DNA of 64,000 nucleotides from an uncultured Rhodospirillales bacterium (GTDB lineage Bacteria > Pseudomonadota > Alphaproteobacteria > Acetobacterales > Acetobacteraceae), in NCBI GenBank assembly GCA_903865895.1, contig CAIPLM010000213.1:1-64000 (forward strand). The letters run 5' to 3'. The notes beneath the pieces were generated by a model, which worked only from the letters and a program-made list of their open reading frames with translations, ran no database searches and was not told the origin of the DNA. Shown one piece after another: positions 8,303-20,100 of the stretch (positions within the stretch are counted from its first letter, which is position 1; every line of letters starts with the position of its first letter). A program made the translations under genes and the position numbers.

Positions 8303-9492
8303 TGCGCGAGGTCGTTCAGGCCGAGCATGGCCAGCAGCAGCGAGGAGACGATGCCGGCGATCACCGCGCCCATGATGATGGTGATGGCCGGCGTCAACAG
8401 CGACACCAGCCGCTGGCTGGCCTCGCGCGTCGCGGCCTCATGGATATCCGCGGCACGCAGCAGCACCTCGCCCAGCCGCGCGGTCTCCTCGCCGAGACGC
8501 ACGAGGTGGACCATGCGGGGGGGAAACAGCCCGGCCGTCTCCAGCGGCGCCGAGAGCGTGCCGCCGTTGCGCACCATCTCCGTCGCCCCGTCGAGTGCCG
8601 CGACCGCGGCGGCGTTGCCGACCACGACGCGCACGATGCCGAGCGCGGGGACCAGCGGAACGCCATTGGCCAGCAGGCTGCCGAGCGTGCGGCACAGCCG
8701 CGCCGCGACCGCCTCGCGCATCAGCCCGCCGAACAGCGGCAGGCGCAGGCACAGCCTGTCCAGGGCCAGCCGCGGCCCGGAACGGCGCAGCACCAGGCGC
8801 GCCAGCAGCACCAGTCCCAATAATCCGGCTCCCGCGGCGGCGCCGTAGCGCTCGACCGCCTCGCCGGCGCTGACCAGGAAGCGGGTGGAGGCGGGCAGTG
8901 CCGCGCCCGACTGCTCGAACAACGGCACGAACTGCGGCAGCACCTGGGTGAGCAGCAGCATGATGGCACCGATCGCGGCGACCAGCAGGAGGCTTGGGTA
9001 AATCATCGCCGACTGGATCGAGGCCGCCCGCGCGCGCTGGCGTTCGAGCAGCTCGGCCAGCCGGTCCAGCGTGGCGGCGAGGTTGCCGCCGGCCTCGCCG
9101 GCGCGCACCAGCCCGATGATCAGCGGCGGGAAGGTCGCGGGCCGGGCGGCCATGGCGGCGGCCAGTGCGTTGCCGTCGCGCACCGCATCGCGCAGCAGCG
9201 CGGCTTCGCGGCGGACACGGGGCGCGGCATGCTGCGCGATGAAGCGCAGCGCGCGGTCGAGGTCCTGGCCGGCGCTCAGCATGGTCGCCAGTTCGCGCAC
9301 GAGCTGGGCGAGATCTCCGGCCGCCAGCCCGCTGGCGCCGAGCAGGCTACCGCGGGTCCGCGCGATCGACAGTGGCACCGAGCCGGCCTTGCGCAGGCGC
9401 TGAGCGACGGTGGCTTCATCCGCCGCCTCCATCGAGCCGCTGACCGTCCGCCCCCCGCGTTCCAGCGCCGTGTAGCTCCAGTTGGCCATCAC
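8299..9492 (-). CDS. gspF: Type II secretion system inner-membrane platform protein GspF
   Basis: Polytopic platform protein, 397 residues, that couples the GspE ATPase to pseudopilus growth. It has two T2SSF domains (about 70-195 and 270-390), each with the GE-x-x-G motif (LVRAGEAGGNLA and LVRLGEETARLGE). Three membrane helices lie near 165-190, 215-235 and 370-390, and the N-terminal ANWSYTALERGGRTVSG opening is typical. The first of two ATG codons overlaps the gspE stop (ATGATGG); either could be used. The end overlaps gspH by 4 bp. Confidence 0.95.
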   Translation of the reverse strand: MMANWSYTALERGGRTVSGSMEAADEATVAQRLRKAGSVPLSIARTRGSLLGASGLAAGDLAQLVRELATMLSAGQDLDRALRFIAQHAAPRVRREAALLRDAVRDGNALAAAMAARPATFPPLIIGLVRAGEAGGNLAATLDRLAELLERQRARAASIQSAMIYPSLLLVAAIGAIMLLLTQVLPQFVPLFEQSGAALPASTRFLVSAGEAVERYGAAAGAGLLGLVLLARLVLRRSGPRLALDRLCLRLPLFGGLMREAVAARLCRTLGSLLANGVPLVPALGIVRVVVGNAAAVAALDGATEMVRNGGTLSAPLETAGLFPPRMVHLVRLGEETARLGEVLLRAADIHEAATREASQRLVSLLTPAITIIMGAVIAGIVSSLLLAMLGLNDLAQ

Positions 9493-11192
9493 GCGCGGTC
9501 GCCTGCGTCGTTCTCGGCGCGGATGCTGCGAGTCACCTCCTCCAGCGTCGTCACCCCCGCCAGCGCGGCGGCGACGCCGGCATCGAACATCGTCGTCATG
9601 CCCGCCGCCACCGCCGCCCGCTCGACGTCAACATGGTCCGCGCGGCGGAAGACGAGGCGCTCGATGGCGGTGTCCGGGGTCAGGAACTCAGCGATTGCCT
9701 GGCGGCCGCGATAGCCGGAGCCCCGGCATTGCGGGCAGCCAACCGCATGCCACAGCCGGATCGGCCGCTCCGCGACCAGACGGGTGAGCTGGAAGCGTTC
9801 GACCAGCTCCGGCGCCGCGATCTCCGATCGGCGGCACGCGGTGCAGAGCCGCCGGACCAAACGCTGCGCCAGCACGCCGCGCAGCACGGCCGTGATGAGG
9901 TAGTCCTCCAGCCCCATGTCGCGCAGCCGGGTGATCGAGGCGGCGGCGGAGTTGGTGTGCAGGGTCGAGAGCACCAGATGCCCGGTCAGCGCCGCCTGCA
10001 CGGCGATCTGCGCGGTCTCGGCGTCGCGGATTTCGCCGACCATGATCACATCGGGGTCCTGGCGCAGGATCGAACGGAGCAGGCTCGCGAAGGTCAGCCC
10101 GATTTGCGGCCGCACCTGGATCTGGTTGACCCCCGCCAGCTGGTATTCCACCGGGTCCTCGATGGTCACGATTTTGCGGCTGATGGCGTTCAGCGACATC
10201 AAACCGCTGTAAAGCGTGGTGGTTTTGCCGGAGCCGGTCGGCCCGGTCACCAGAAGGATCCCGTTCGGCATCTGCAAGACCTCGCCGAACCGGCCGGCAA
10301 CCTTGGGGGTGAGGCCGAGGCGGGCCATGTCGAATTGCACGGCGCTGCGGTCGAGCACCCGCATCACCACCGTCTCGCCCCACATCGAGGCAATCGTGGA
10401 GACGCGGAAATCGACGTCCTGGCCCCGTACCGGCAGGCGGATCCGGCCATCCTGCGGCAGGCGGCGTTCGCCGATGTCCAGCCGGGCCATGATCTTGATG
10501 CGCGAGGTGATGGCGGCCGCGAGGCTGGCGGGCTGGGATTCCGCCTCATGCAGCACCCCATCGTAGCGGTAGCGCACCTGAAGCCGGTCCTCGAAGGGTT
10601 CGATGTGGATGTCCGAGGCGCCGGTCTCCACCGCGCGGGCGATCAGCTGATTGACCAGCCGGATGATCGGCGCCTCGGACGCGAGGTCCTTGAGGCGCTC
10701 AGCATCCTCGGTTCCGCCTTGCGTGTCCTCGGCATCGGGCGCGTCCTCCTCCGGCAGCAGCCGCTGCAGCGCCGCCTCGATATCGATCGGCACCGCGACT
10801 TCGACCCGCACCTGCCGCCCGGTTGCCGCCTCGATCGCCTCGATGACGAAGCGGTCGAACGGATCGGCGAGCGCGACCGCCAGCATGCCGCCCTCCTCGG
10901 CCAGCGGCAGCGCCCGGCTGGCGCGCAGGAAGCGGTGCGTCAGCAGGCCGGTGCAGGGGATCGGCGGGGCGGCCGGGTAGCGGTCCGGCGTGGTCACCAC
11001 GGTGCCGAGCATGCGGGCGGTCGCGGCGGCGATGTCGCGCTCGCTGCACAGGCCCATTTGCAGCAGCACGCTGTCCAGCCGGCGGCCGGTCTCGCCGGCC
11101 AGCAGGCGGCCGCGCTCGATGCTGCGCGGATCAACCCCAAGCGCGGCCAGAGCCGCGGCAAGGCCATCGGCATCGCCGAGTGCCGCGGTCAT
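9489..11192 (-). CDS. gspE: Type II secretion system ATPase GspE
   Basis: Hexameric cytosolic ATPase that drives the pseudopilus, 567 residues. The N-terminal GspE_N domain (about 10-150) is followed by the ATPase domain with Walker A GPTGSGKTTTLY (about 317), the Asp box (TIEDPVEYQ), Walker B (DVIMVGEIRD) and the His box (STLHTN). A zinc-type region with CTAC and CPQC pairs (about 450-490) is intact. The ATG overlaps the stop codon of the giant tpsA gene upstream (ATGA at 11189-11192), so secretion ATPase synthesis appears coupled to that exoprotein. Gene order E-F-H-I-J-L-M-C-D-K lacks gspG, which is found at 40.6 kb. Confidence 0.96.
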   Translation of the reverse strand: MTAALGDADGLAAALAALGVDPRSIERGRLLAGETGRRLDSVLLQMGLCSERDIAAATARMLGTVVTTPDRYPAAPPIPCTGLLTHRFLRASRALPLAEEGGMLAVALADPFDRFVIEAIEAATGRQVRVEVAVPIDIEAALQRLLPEEDAPDAEDTQGGTEDAERLKDLASEAPIIRLVNQLIARAVETGASDIHIEPFEDRLQVRYRYDGVLHEAESQPASLAAAITSRIKIMARLDIGERRLPQDGRIRLPVRGQDVDFRVSTIASMWGETVVMRVLDRSAVQFDMARLGLTPKVAGRFGEVLQMPNGILLVTGPTGSGKTTTLYSGLMSLNAISRKIVTIEDPVEYQLAGVNQIQVRPQIGLTFASLLRSILRQDPDVIMVGEIRDAETAQIAVQAALTGHLVLSTLHTNSAAASITRLRDMGLEDYLITAVLRGVLAQRLVRRLCTACRRSEIAAPELVERFQLTRLVAERPIRLWHAVGCPQCRGSGYRGRQAIAEFLTPDTAIERLVFRRADHVDVERAAVAAGMTTMFDAGVAAALAGVTTLEEVTRSIRAENDAGDRA

Positions 11193-14100
11193 TCGAAGGT
11201 ATCCCCGCCGAAGCTGACCACCTCGACCGTGATGATGCCCGGGGCCTGCTGGCCACCGGCGCGCCGGCCGCCATCGCCCCCGCCGGCCGAAGCCGCCGCC
11301 GCCGCCGCGCCCGAGGAGGCCGCGGCGAGGGCGCCGACATTGGGAACCGACAGGCTCGGCAGGCCGAAACTGCCGCCGGCGGACGTCACGCCGCCGGTAC
11401 CCACCACGGCGCCGGTGAAGGAGGTGCGGCCGGAGGAGCGGATACCGGCCTCGCCGGTATCGATGACGCCGATTTCGACGACCAGCACGACATCGCCCGG
11501 CGGAATGCCGGAAACCGGCGCCAATGTGGCGATGCCGGCGCCGGTCGTCGGCGTGGTCGGCGAGAGGGCGATGGCGCCGGTATCGCTGTAGAGGATGCGC
11601 GGCGGCTGGTAGATCGAGGTGGTCTTGGAGCCGGTGCCGGCATTGATGTCACCGCCCTCGGACCAGATGTCGATCGAGCCGCCGAAGGTGGTGAAGATGC
11701 GGCTCTGCCCGAGCAGTACGCTGCTGTAGGTCGCGATGTCGATATTCCCGGAGCCGAAGGTGATCAACCCCGCCGCCGGCTGGCCGGCCGCGGGCGTGGG
11801 CGGGGCGAGGCTGCCGAGACCGAGAACCAGCCGCCCGCCGGGCGCAAGGACGCTGATATCCCCGCCAAACCCGGTCGATATGCCCGAGCCGCCAAACAGC
11901 GTGATGGCATCACCGGTGCCTGAAGGCGATGCGATGGCGGGGTCCGGTTCGAGCGCGGCATGCGCCGCGCGGCCGCGCGCCAACGAGCTGAGACGGCTGG
12001 CCGAGGTCGGCGCGTAGCGGGCATCATCGCGCCCCAGCGCGCCGGTCTGTTCCAGGCCGCTGGCGGCGAGTTCGTTGTCGTAGATCTTCAGCAGAAACGG
12101 CAGTCTCTGGTAGAGCGGCATCGCGTCGAATTGCCGCAGCGCGGACGCCTGGATGACCGATGGCCCGAAGGACGCCCATGTGCCGGCCGGCACCCCGGCC
12201 GGACGGACGGGGGCGACGAAGCCGGCATTGGCCTGCATCCAGGCGACGAGATCGCCGTCATAGCCGTGCGCCACGGTTTTGAACGGCGCCGCGGGAAGGG
12301 AGTGGTTGTCGCAGAACACCCGCCCGGCGATACAACCGAGCTCCTGGCCGGCGAGCGGCGGCTGGCGCTTGATGGAGGCGCCGATCGGCGCGGTCACATC
12401 CGTCAGCGTCCCGGTCAGGGCGGTGATGGCGCCGGCACCATCGGTGGCAAACGTGATCGCGGCCTCGGCCGCACCGGACACGCTCGGGGCGACGAACTGC
12501 ATCGCCGCCCCGGCATCGCTGACGGTGCCGAGATAGAGCGCGGAGAAGCCGTTCCAGTCCGGCGCGTTGTCGGCCAGGCCCGCCATCACCAGGATCGAGG
12601 CGCCGCCCGATTGCCCGCTGTTACCGCCCACCACCTGCCCCAGGCTGAACAGCGATCCGTGATCGCCCTGGTAGAGGTTGCGGCCGGCCATCACTTCCAG
12701 CGTGCCGGGGCCGGCGATGTCGATGTTGGCGTAGAAGACGTCCCGCCCGGCGCTGACGACGGTGACGTCGTCGGCGGCGAGGTTGAGCACGAGGTTGCGG
12801 GTCGTCCTCAGGGAGCCGGGGGCACGAACGGCCGCGCTCGGCAGCAGGTTGGGATTGCCGGCGGCGATGATATCGCGGCCGGCCAGGATCGTGGCCGGCT
12901 TTGCCGCCAGGTACCAGGTGCCAACCGCGTTGCCGCCGGACAGGAAGCGCCAGGTCTCGCCGAAGCCGAGATTCACGATGTCACCGGTGGCGGCGTAGAT
13001 GCGCGCGGGCTGCGTGTCGGCGGCGTGGATGGCGGTGGCGGGCGTGTCCGCGGTGAAGGCGAACAGCGAGGTGAAACCGCCGAAATTGAGCTTGTTGGTG
13101 ATATTGTCGATGCTGAACAGCGAACCTGGCGCCGGTTCGTAGGTTCCCTGGAACGCCGGCCGGAATGGGGTGGCAAGGTCCTGCGCGCCGGTGGGCGCGC
13201 CCGAAATATCAACCGCCATGGCCTGCTGCGAGGAGAGCGCGGCGAAGTTGACGCTGCCGTGCGCAAGCAGTTCCAATTGGCCCATCGGCGCCGGCGCAAG
13301 TTCCAGCGCGGGGCCGAGCGCGCCGCTGGTGCCCTCGATGCCGCCGAGCAGGATGTCGCCGCGCAAGGCGGCCACCCGCAGGGTCGGCGGGTAGGACAGG
13401 TTCATGTCGGCCTGCACCATGTCGCCGGTCACCGCCGTGGCGGGCACGACATCGCCGCCCGCCGAAACCAGCGTCACCGCGGTATCCTTGCGCCACAGGG
13501 TGAAGGACGACCGGCCGCCACCGGTGAAGCTGGTCTGCGATCCGTCCACGACGCCGCTCCACGGCGTCGTGGACGCGGTCGGCACCCGGGCCGGGTCGAT
13601 CACCGCGCCAAGCACGAGATCGCCGCGGCTGGCGATGCGCGCCGATGCATCCGCGAGGAGCAGCAGCGGTCCGCCCGAGACATCGACGGTCGCTTGAATG
13701 AGCGGGCCCGCCGAGGACAGCGTCGATGCCGGCGCGATGCGGCCAATGGCCCCCGCATCGATGTTGACCGTGCCGCGCATGGCGCCGATGACACCGAACA
13801 GCGCGCTGCCCACGCCGCTATTGGCGAACGACGTCGTCGCCCCGTTCAGCCGTCCGGCCACCTGGACAGTGACATCCCCGCCCCCGGTGCTGGTGATGGC
13901 ACCATCGATGACCCGGCCGCTGGCGGCGGCAACGACGTCGAGCGCGGTCGAGTTGTAGACGCTCGCCGCATTGGTGACTTGATGCCCGGCATCGCCACCC
14001 GCCACCAGCGTGACGTTGCCGCCCCCCAGCGTGCCAAATCCGGCGAAACCGGCCATTTCGAGGTAGTTGTTGCCGTCGGTGGAATCGACATAGGAAGCGA

Positions 14101-17100
14101 AGTTGATCCACCAGGCCGTCGCCTGGCCGGGGCTGCCACCCTGGCGCCATAGCCAGTTTCCAACGGCGTCGCTCTGATATGTTGCCGTCCCGCGCGTGCG
14201 GATGGTCACCACATTGCCGCCGACGCTGCCCTGGGCGGTGACTGCCAGATTGCCGCCATCGATCGGGAACCACGCCTGGTAGTTGGCCAGCAACGCGTTG
14301 TAATCGAAGGCCTTGCTCGATCCGGTGGCCAGTACCTGTCCGTTTGACTTGAAGCCGGTGCCCCGCGGCAGCTGGAAGTCGCTCGAAACGCCGGGGCTCT
14401 GCACGCCCGCGGTGTAGACGCCGAACAGCGAGTCCATGACGATATCGCCGCCGGCATTCAGCGCCAGATCGCCGGTACCGGTGCGGATGACGCTGAGGGC
14501 CGGGCGCAGCGCCTTCGGATTGGAGGTATTCACGTAGTGCGTGTCCGCCAGCGTTATGTTGCCGCCGGCACCGCTGGCCGACAACTGGCTCGCCGGCAGG
14601 ACCGCCGCATTATCGGCCGAGGCGAGATTGGCGCCCCCGACCAGGCGCATGGACCACGAGTCGCCGCCGGCGGCCAAGGCGCCGATGGCAATGACGCTCC
14701 CTTGAATCCCGTTGCTGATCGGCCGCAGCGCCGCCAGCGCGGCGTTATCGACGAAGTGCATGATCGTGCCGCCGGGGATCGTCGCGCCCGCCGGCACGGT
14801 GGCCGCCTTGGACAACCCGACCGAGGTGACCGCGAAGGCGGATAATGGCGCCCCCGCCGGCCAGACCGTGTCCGGCGCGAGCCGCGCCGTGAAGGGCAGG
14901 ATCGCGCCGGCATCGAGCATCACGCCGGCCAGACGGGTTCCGGCCGGGATCAGCGCCCCTTTTGCGAACAGGACCGAGCCGTCGGCGCGGCGGATGGCCG
15001 ATGTGGCGATCCAGCCGCCGCCGCTGATGACGTATTGCCCCGCCAGCGCCACCGGCCCGGGGATCAAGGTCTGCGCCCGGATGAGGCCGCCGGTGATGGT
15101 GATGGGAAAGCCGAGCGCCGCCCCGGAGGTGGTCAGGAAGCGCGTGCCGATGTCCAGCCGGACCGGGTTCGGCACCGTCACGCTTTGCCCGGCGGGCTCC
15201 ACACCCTTCGGCACCACCCAGCCCTGATCATCCGGATTGCGCCGCGTGCCAACCTCTGGCGCCGGCAGGAAACCGTCGGACAGGCTTCCGTAGACGTTCA
15301 GGTTGCCGCCCGCGCGGATGATCAGCGATCCGGGCTCGCTCGCCGTGCCCTGCCCCTGGGCACCCAGACCCTGGTAGCGCATTCCCATGAGGTTGATCTC
15401 GCCACGCAGCGTGAGGTCGCCCGCCGAGACCAGCGCGACGCCGGGGCGGAGATGGAACTGCGCATAGGCGGTCAACCCGGCCAGCCGCGACAGCAGGTCG
15501 GGATTCTGCGTCGCCGCGCTCATGAAAGCCTGGCTGTCGAAATCGGCCATCATCACCGTACCCTGCGTGACCTGGCTGCCGTCGGGTTGGTAGGTCGCCA
15601 TGCCGTACAGCGCGATGGAGGCCGCTCCCTTCACCACCAGAGGACCGGACGCGTCGATCGCGACGTCATTCGTCGTTGCGGCGCCGGCGCGGCGCGGCGC
15701 GTAGATGGACACCTGGCCAAAATCGGTGCCGGTGGCATTGGAGAGGTCGAGCGCCGCACCCGTGGCGAGGCTGAGAGTGCCGGCCGTCGAGGACAGGGTG
15801 ATGGTGCCACGATTGGCGGACGCGATCGCGACACCGTCGCTGTCGAGATGGGCTTGCGTCGCGTGCGCGTCGAGGATGGCGGAGCCCGCGATGGTGAGCG
15901 CGTCGCGGGCGGCCAGCGCGATGCTGCCGGGCGAAGCGCCGCTGGCATCGATGGTACCGCTGACGGTCAGGCGTCCGCCGCTCGCGGTGATTGCCACCAG
16001 CTGAGCCCGCACCGTGCCGGTGACGTCGATATCGCCGTTTGCCACGTCAATCCGGCGCGCGGCGGTGAAACCGCCGGCATTGAGCTGCGCGTTGAGGGCC
16101 GCGAAATCGTTCAGGGTTCCGGTGCGCAGGATGAATTGCCCCCCCGCGCCGGCCGGGGCCGTCCCATCGAGACTGCCGGCAATCTTGACCATGCCCGCCC
16201 ATGCCGTCAGCGACACGCTGCCGGCGTCGGCGGCCGCGGAGGCGACGGAGAGCGCGCTGCCATCGGCGATGATGACATTGCCGGCCGTGCTCTCAAGGCT
16301 GATCAAGCCGCCGGCCACGCCGCGGGTCTGGTCGAACAGGGTGGTCGCGGGCGCCGCCGCCGAGAGGGTTGCACCGGCGCCGATCGTCAGATCGCCGCCA
16401 GTCGCGGTCAGGGCGATCCGGCCACCCTCCATCGACAGCGTGTTCGCCACGCTCACCGTTGGTGCCCGCACCGTCAGGGTTGCGCCGAGGCTGGCATCGC
16501 TGGCAGCCGCGGGCAACGCGCCGGCCGGCGCCGCGAACGTCACCGACCCGCCGGCGGTGAGGCTCAACGCAGCGGCCGAACTGCCGACGACGCGCGGCGT
16601 CGAAACCAGCACCGCGCCGCCGGTGCCGGCAACCCCGGAACCGGGCAGGCTTGCATAGACCGACAGCGAGCCGTTGTTGTTGAATTCGAGCTGGTCCCGC
16701 GCGACCAGTCTGACGGCGCTGAAGCCGGCGATGACGCGATCCATCCGGACCGTCTGCGACGGCGCCACGCCATCGGCATAGCCAAGCACCAGCCGGCGCG
16801 TTTCGATGTCGAGCGTTCCGGTGCCCGACCCGGCCCCCCCGGCCACCACGCCGCGCGGCAGGATCGACGCCGCGGCGCTGCCGCTCGACGCAACGCCGTT
16901 CCACTCCAGCGTGTCGACCGTCAGGCGCGCCCGGTCCCCATTGCCGCCCTGCCCATAGATGGCAGGCGTGTTGAGGATCAGGGTCTGCAGCCCGCCAGTG
17001 GCGGTCGAGAGATCGACGCTGCCGTAGAAGCCCACCATGCCGGAGGCGGTGATGTTCAGCGCCTGCAGGCCGGGCACGCCATTCGCCGGGTCGCCGCCGA

Positions 17101-20100
17101 TCAGCCGCGCAAGCACCTGCGCGTCGAGCGTCAGCCCGCTGGGGAGCGGCACATTCGGGTCGGCCGGCACGCCAATATTGACGACCGGAACGGATAATTG
17201 GAGCGACCGGCTGCCGATCACCGAGGCAACGCCGATCGACACCGCCTGCTCGGTCGCGCCGATGACGCTGCCCTCGGAGCGCAGCGTGGCGCCATCCGCA
17301 ATCGTCAACGGACCGCTTGACGGGCGCTGGCTCAGATTGATCGGGGAGAGCGTCAGCAATCCGTTGCTGACCATCAGCGCGGTGCTGCGCTGGACGTCAT
17401 AGCTCAGCCCGGTCCGGGCACTGTCGTAGGAGGGCGCGCCCTGTCCGGTCGTATCGATCGTCGCGCCGGTCTGCACCGTGATCGCGCCCGGCGCCTGCTG
17501 GCTGGACGCGATCAGGAAGACCTCGGCCGCCTGCACCGTCGCCCCGGCGTCGATCGTCACGCCTCCGGAGACCGCACTCAGCAGCACGACGGGGAAACTG
17601 GCCGAGTTGGCGGTGCCGGGGCTGTAGGTTACGCCGCCGCCGATCACCAGGCGCGGCGCGGCAAGCCGGTCGAGCGACGCGGCGCTCACCGCCACCGTGC
17701 GGATGGAATGCGCTCCGGACGGGCCGGTGATTTCGATGATCGACTTGAGGCTTGACGTCAGCAGCACGGTGCCGCCGAACCCGCCCTCGGAGGCATCGAA
17801 TTCCGCCTGGCCGGCGAACGAGAGCGCCTGGTTGCGCAGCGGCGTCGTGGCATAGGACAGCACGAGCGATCCGGCATCGCGCGGCAAGAGCGGGCGCTGG
17901 CGCTGGAACGTCGATGCCTGGGCGATCTGGAAGTCGCTGTAGCTCTGCTCGTTGTATTGCGCATAGCTGCGCACCGCGGTGCCTGGCGTGACCAGGGCCG
18001 TGATCGGTACCGTGCCCTGCACCCTCGTATCGGCAATGCCGAGCGTGGCGGCGATCTGCCATGTCTGGTAGGCGACGGCCGCGGCGCCGGTGCCAGCCGG
18101 GCGCGCGGAGGATAATTCGATCCGGAACGCCCCCGGCAGCAGCGCGTAATACGACGGCAGCAGCGTATAGGTGCCGGCCGGCAATCCCGGCACGCCGCCG
18201 GCGATGTCCACACGCTGGCCGAGCGCGGGGAGCGAGCCATAATATGACGCGGAAAGGTCCAGCCCGCTCAGCGGGGCGGTCATGGCGGTGTAGCCCGGCA
18301 GGATGGCATAGACCGGATTGCTCGCCAGCGTCGCCGCGGGCGCCGTGGTCGAGTTCGGGTTGAACCGGGACAGCGGCGTCACGAGGAAGTCCGTCGAGCC
18401 GCCGCGGCCGGCCACGAAACCCTGGGACACGAGGCTGGTGGTGCCGCCGCTGTTGCTCTGCAACTCGCCCCCGCCACCGCTCAGCGTGCCGCCGCCCCGC
18501 ATGTCGAGCACCGCGCCCGCGCTGGCGATCACGCTGCGCGAGGCCAGCGTGATGGCCGGCGCGAATCCCGTCGCGGTGACGCCGTTGTAGTTGTACGAGA
18601 CGCCGTCGGACGTGCCGCCATACGGCAGCGTCAGCCCCAGGGCGCTGACCGAGGTCTCGGAGCCGGCAAGCAGCCGGACGCGCGTGGTATCGGCACTGCC
18701 GCCGGTGCCGGCACCGATCAGCCCGTTGCCGGACGTCGCGACGCCCAGATTGATGCTGCCAAGCGGCGCGCGCACCACGCCCCCCTGCACCACCTCACCC
18801 GCGGCCAGGGTGAGGCTGCCGCCGATGGACAGCGGCGCGGCGGGGCGCGGCCCCCGGGCGGCGGCGATGGTCAGCCGGCCGGAGCTCGAAAGGGGGTTGG
18901 CCGCGGCGCCGGCGGCATAGTCGTAACCGGCGACCACCAGCGCCGAGGCGCCGGCGGCGGGGTAGAGTTGCCCGGCGGTGATCGCGATGTCGCCATTGCT
19001 GACGAGGCTTGTCTTGTTCGACAGCGACCCGTTGGCGGGCAGGAAGCGCAGGTCGCCATGGCTGATCAGATCGATGCGCTTGAAGCCGGCATAGCCCGAC
19101 GCCGCGGCGCCGGCCGCGGCGCCCGTGCCAAACCGCACATCGTTGACGACATCGAGGGTGTCCGCATCGGCGAGGAACGTCGCGGACGATGACAGCGTCG
19201 GCGGTGTCCAGGGCTGCGTGAGCAACGCGGCCACCTCACCGGGCGCGATGCCGACCGAGGTCAGGCCACCCAGGTGGACATAGGGGGCGACGACGCGGAC
19301 CGCGCCGCCGGTGGCACTGTCGGCGATGATCCCATTATCAAAGCGGATCGCCTGCGAGGCGTGCAGCGCCACCTTGCCGACGAACGCGAAGAGTCCCCGG
19401 TTGGAGAGGGCAAGCGTGCCGAAGCCGCCGCTCGATATCGCCTCGGCGCTGATATTCGCCTGTCCGAAGACGGCCGCCGGGGTTGCCGCCCCTTCCGCGA
19501 GGTCCAACGGCAGAAGGTGTTCCGGTTGGGCGGAGATCGTCATCACCCGCGGCACCAGTTCACTCGCGGCGGGCACCGAGAAGGTGGTGTTGAAGATCGG
19601 CGTTTCCATCGTCACCGACAGCGTCCCGCCCGCGGCGCTGGTGCCGCCAGCCGCGGCGCGAAGCGTTCCGTCGAGGTAGATGCCGTTGTACGAGGAGAGC
19701 GCGATCGTGCCGCCATTGCCGGCCGCGATGACGGCTCCGGCGGCCACCACCGCATCGCCATTGCCCGCGGCCCGGCCGGCGGTCGGGTCGATGAGCCCCT
19801 GCGCCCCGCTGGCGGTGAGCACCGCGCCAGGGCGGATGAGTATCTGGGCGGCGGTGGTCCGCAAAGTGCCGTCGCCTGCCGTGCCGCCCAGGCCGCCGAG
19901 GCTGATCGATCCGCCGTTTTGCACGATGCCAAACGGACGGCCCCTATTATCGGCCTGCGTCACGGCGATGCCGCTGGCATCGAGCCGCCCCGTTCCGCCG
20001 ACCCGGATGGCCAGGCCTGGGGCATAGAGCGACGTACGCTGCGCGTCGGTGCCATCCTGAAAGCGCGTATTGACCAGGCTGATCGAACCGCCGTGCGCAA

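Noticed and set aside
9633-17197. Long plus-strand ORFs (about 650-730 codons each at 9633, 11960 and 15035) opposite gspE and tpsA
   Set aside because: All lie antisense to genes with clear domains. Their His/Asp/Arg-rich composition is that of reversed GC-rich codons. No start context or homology is seen.
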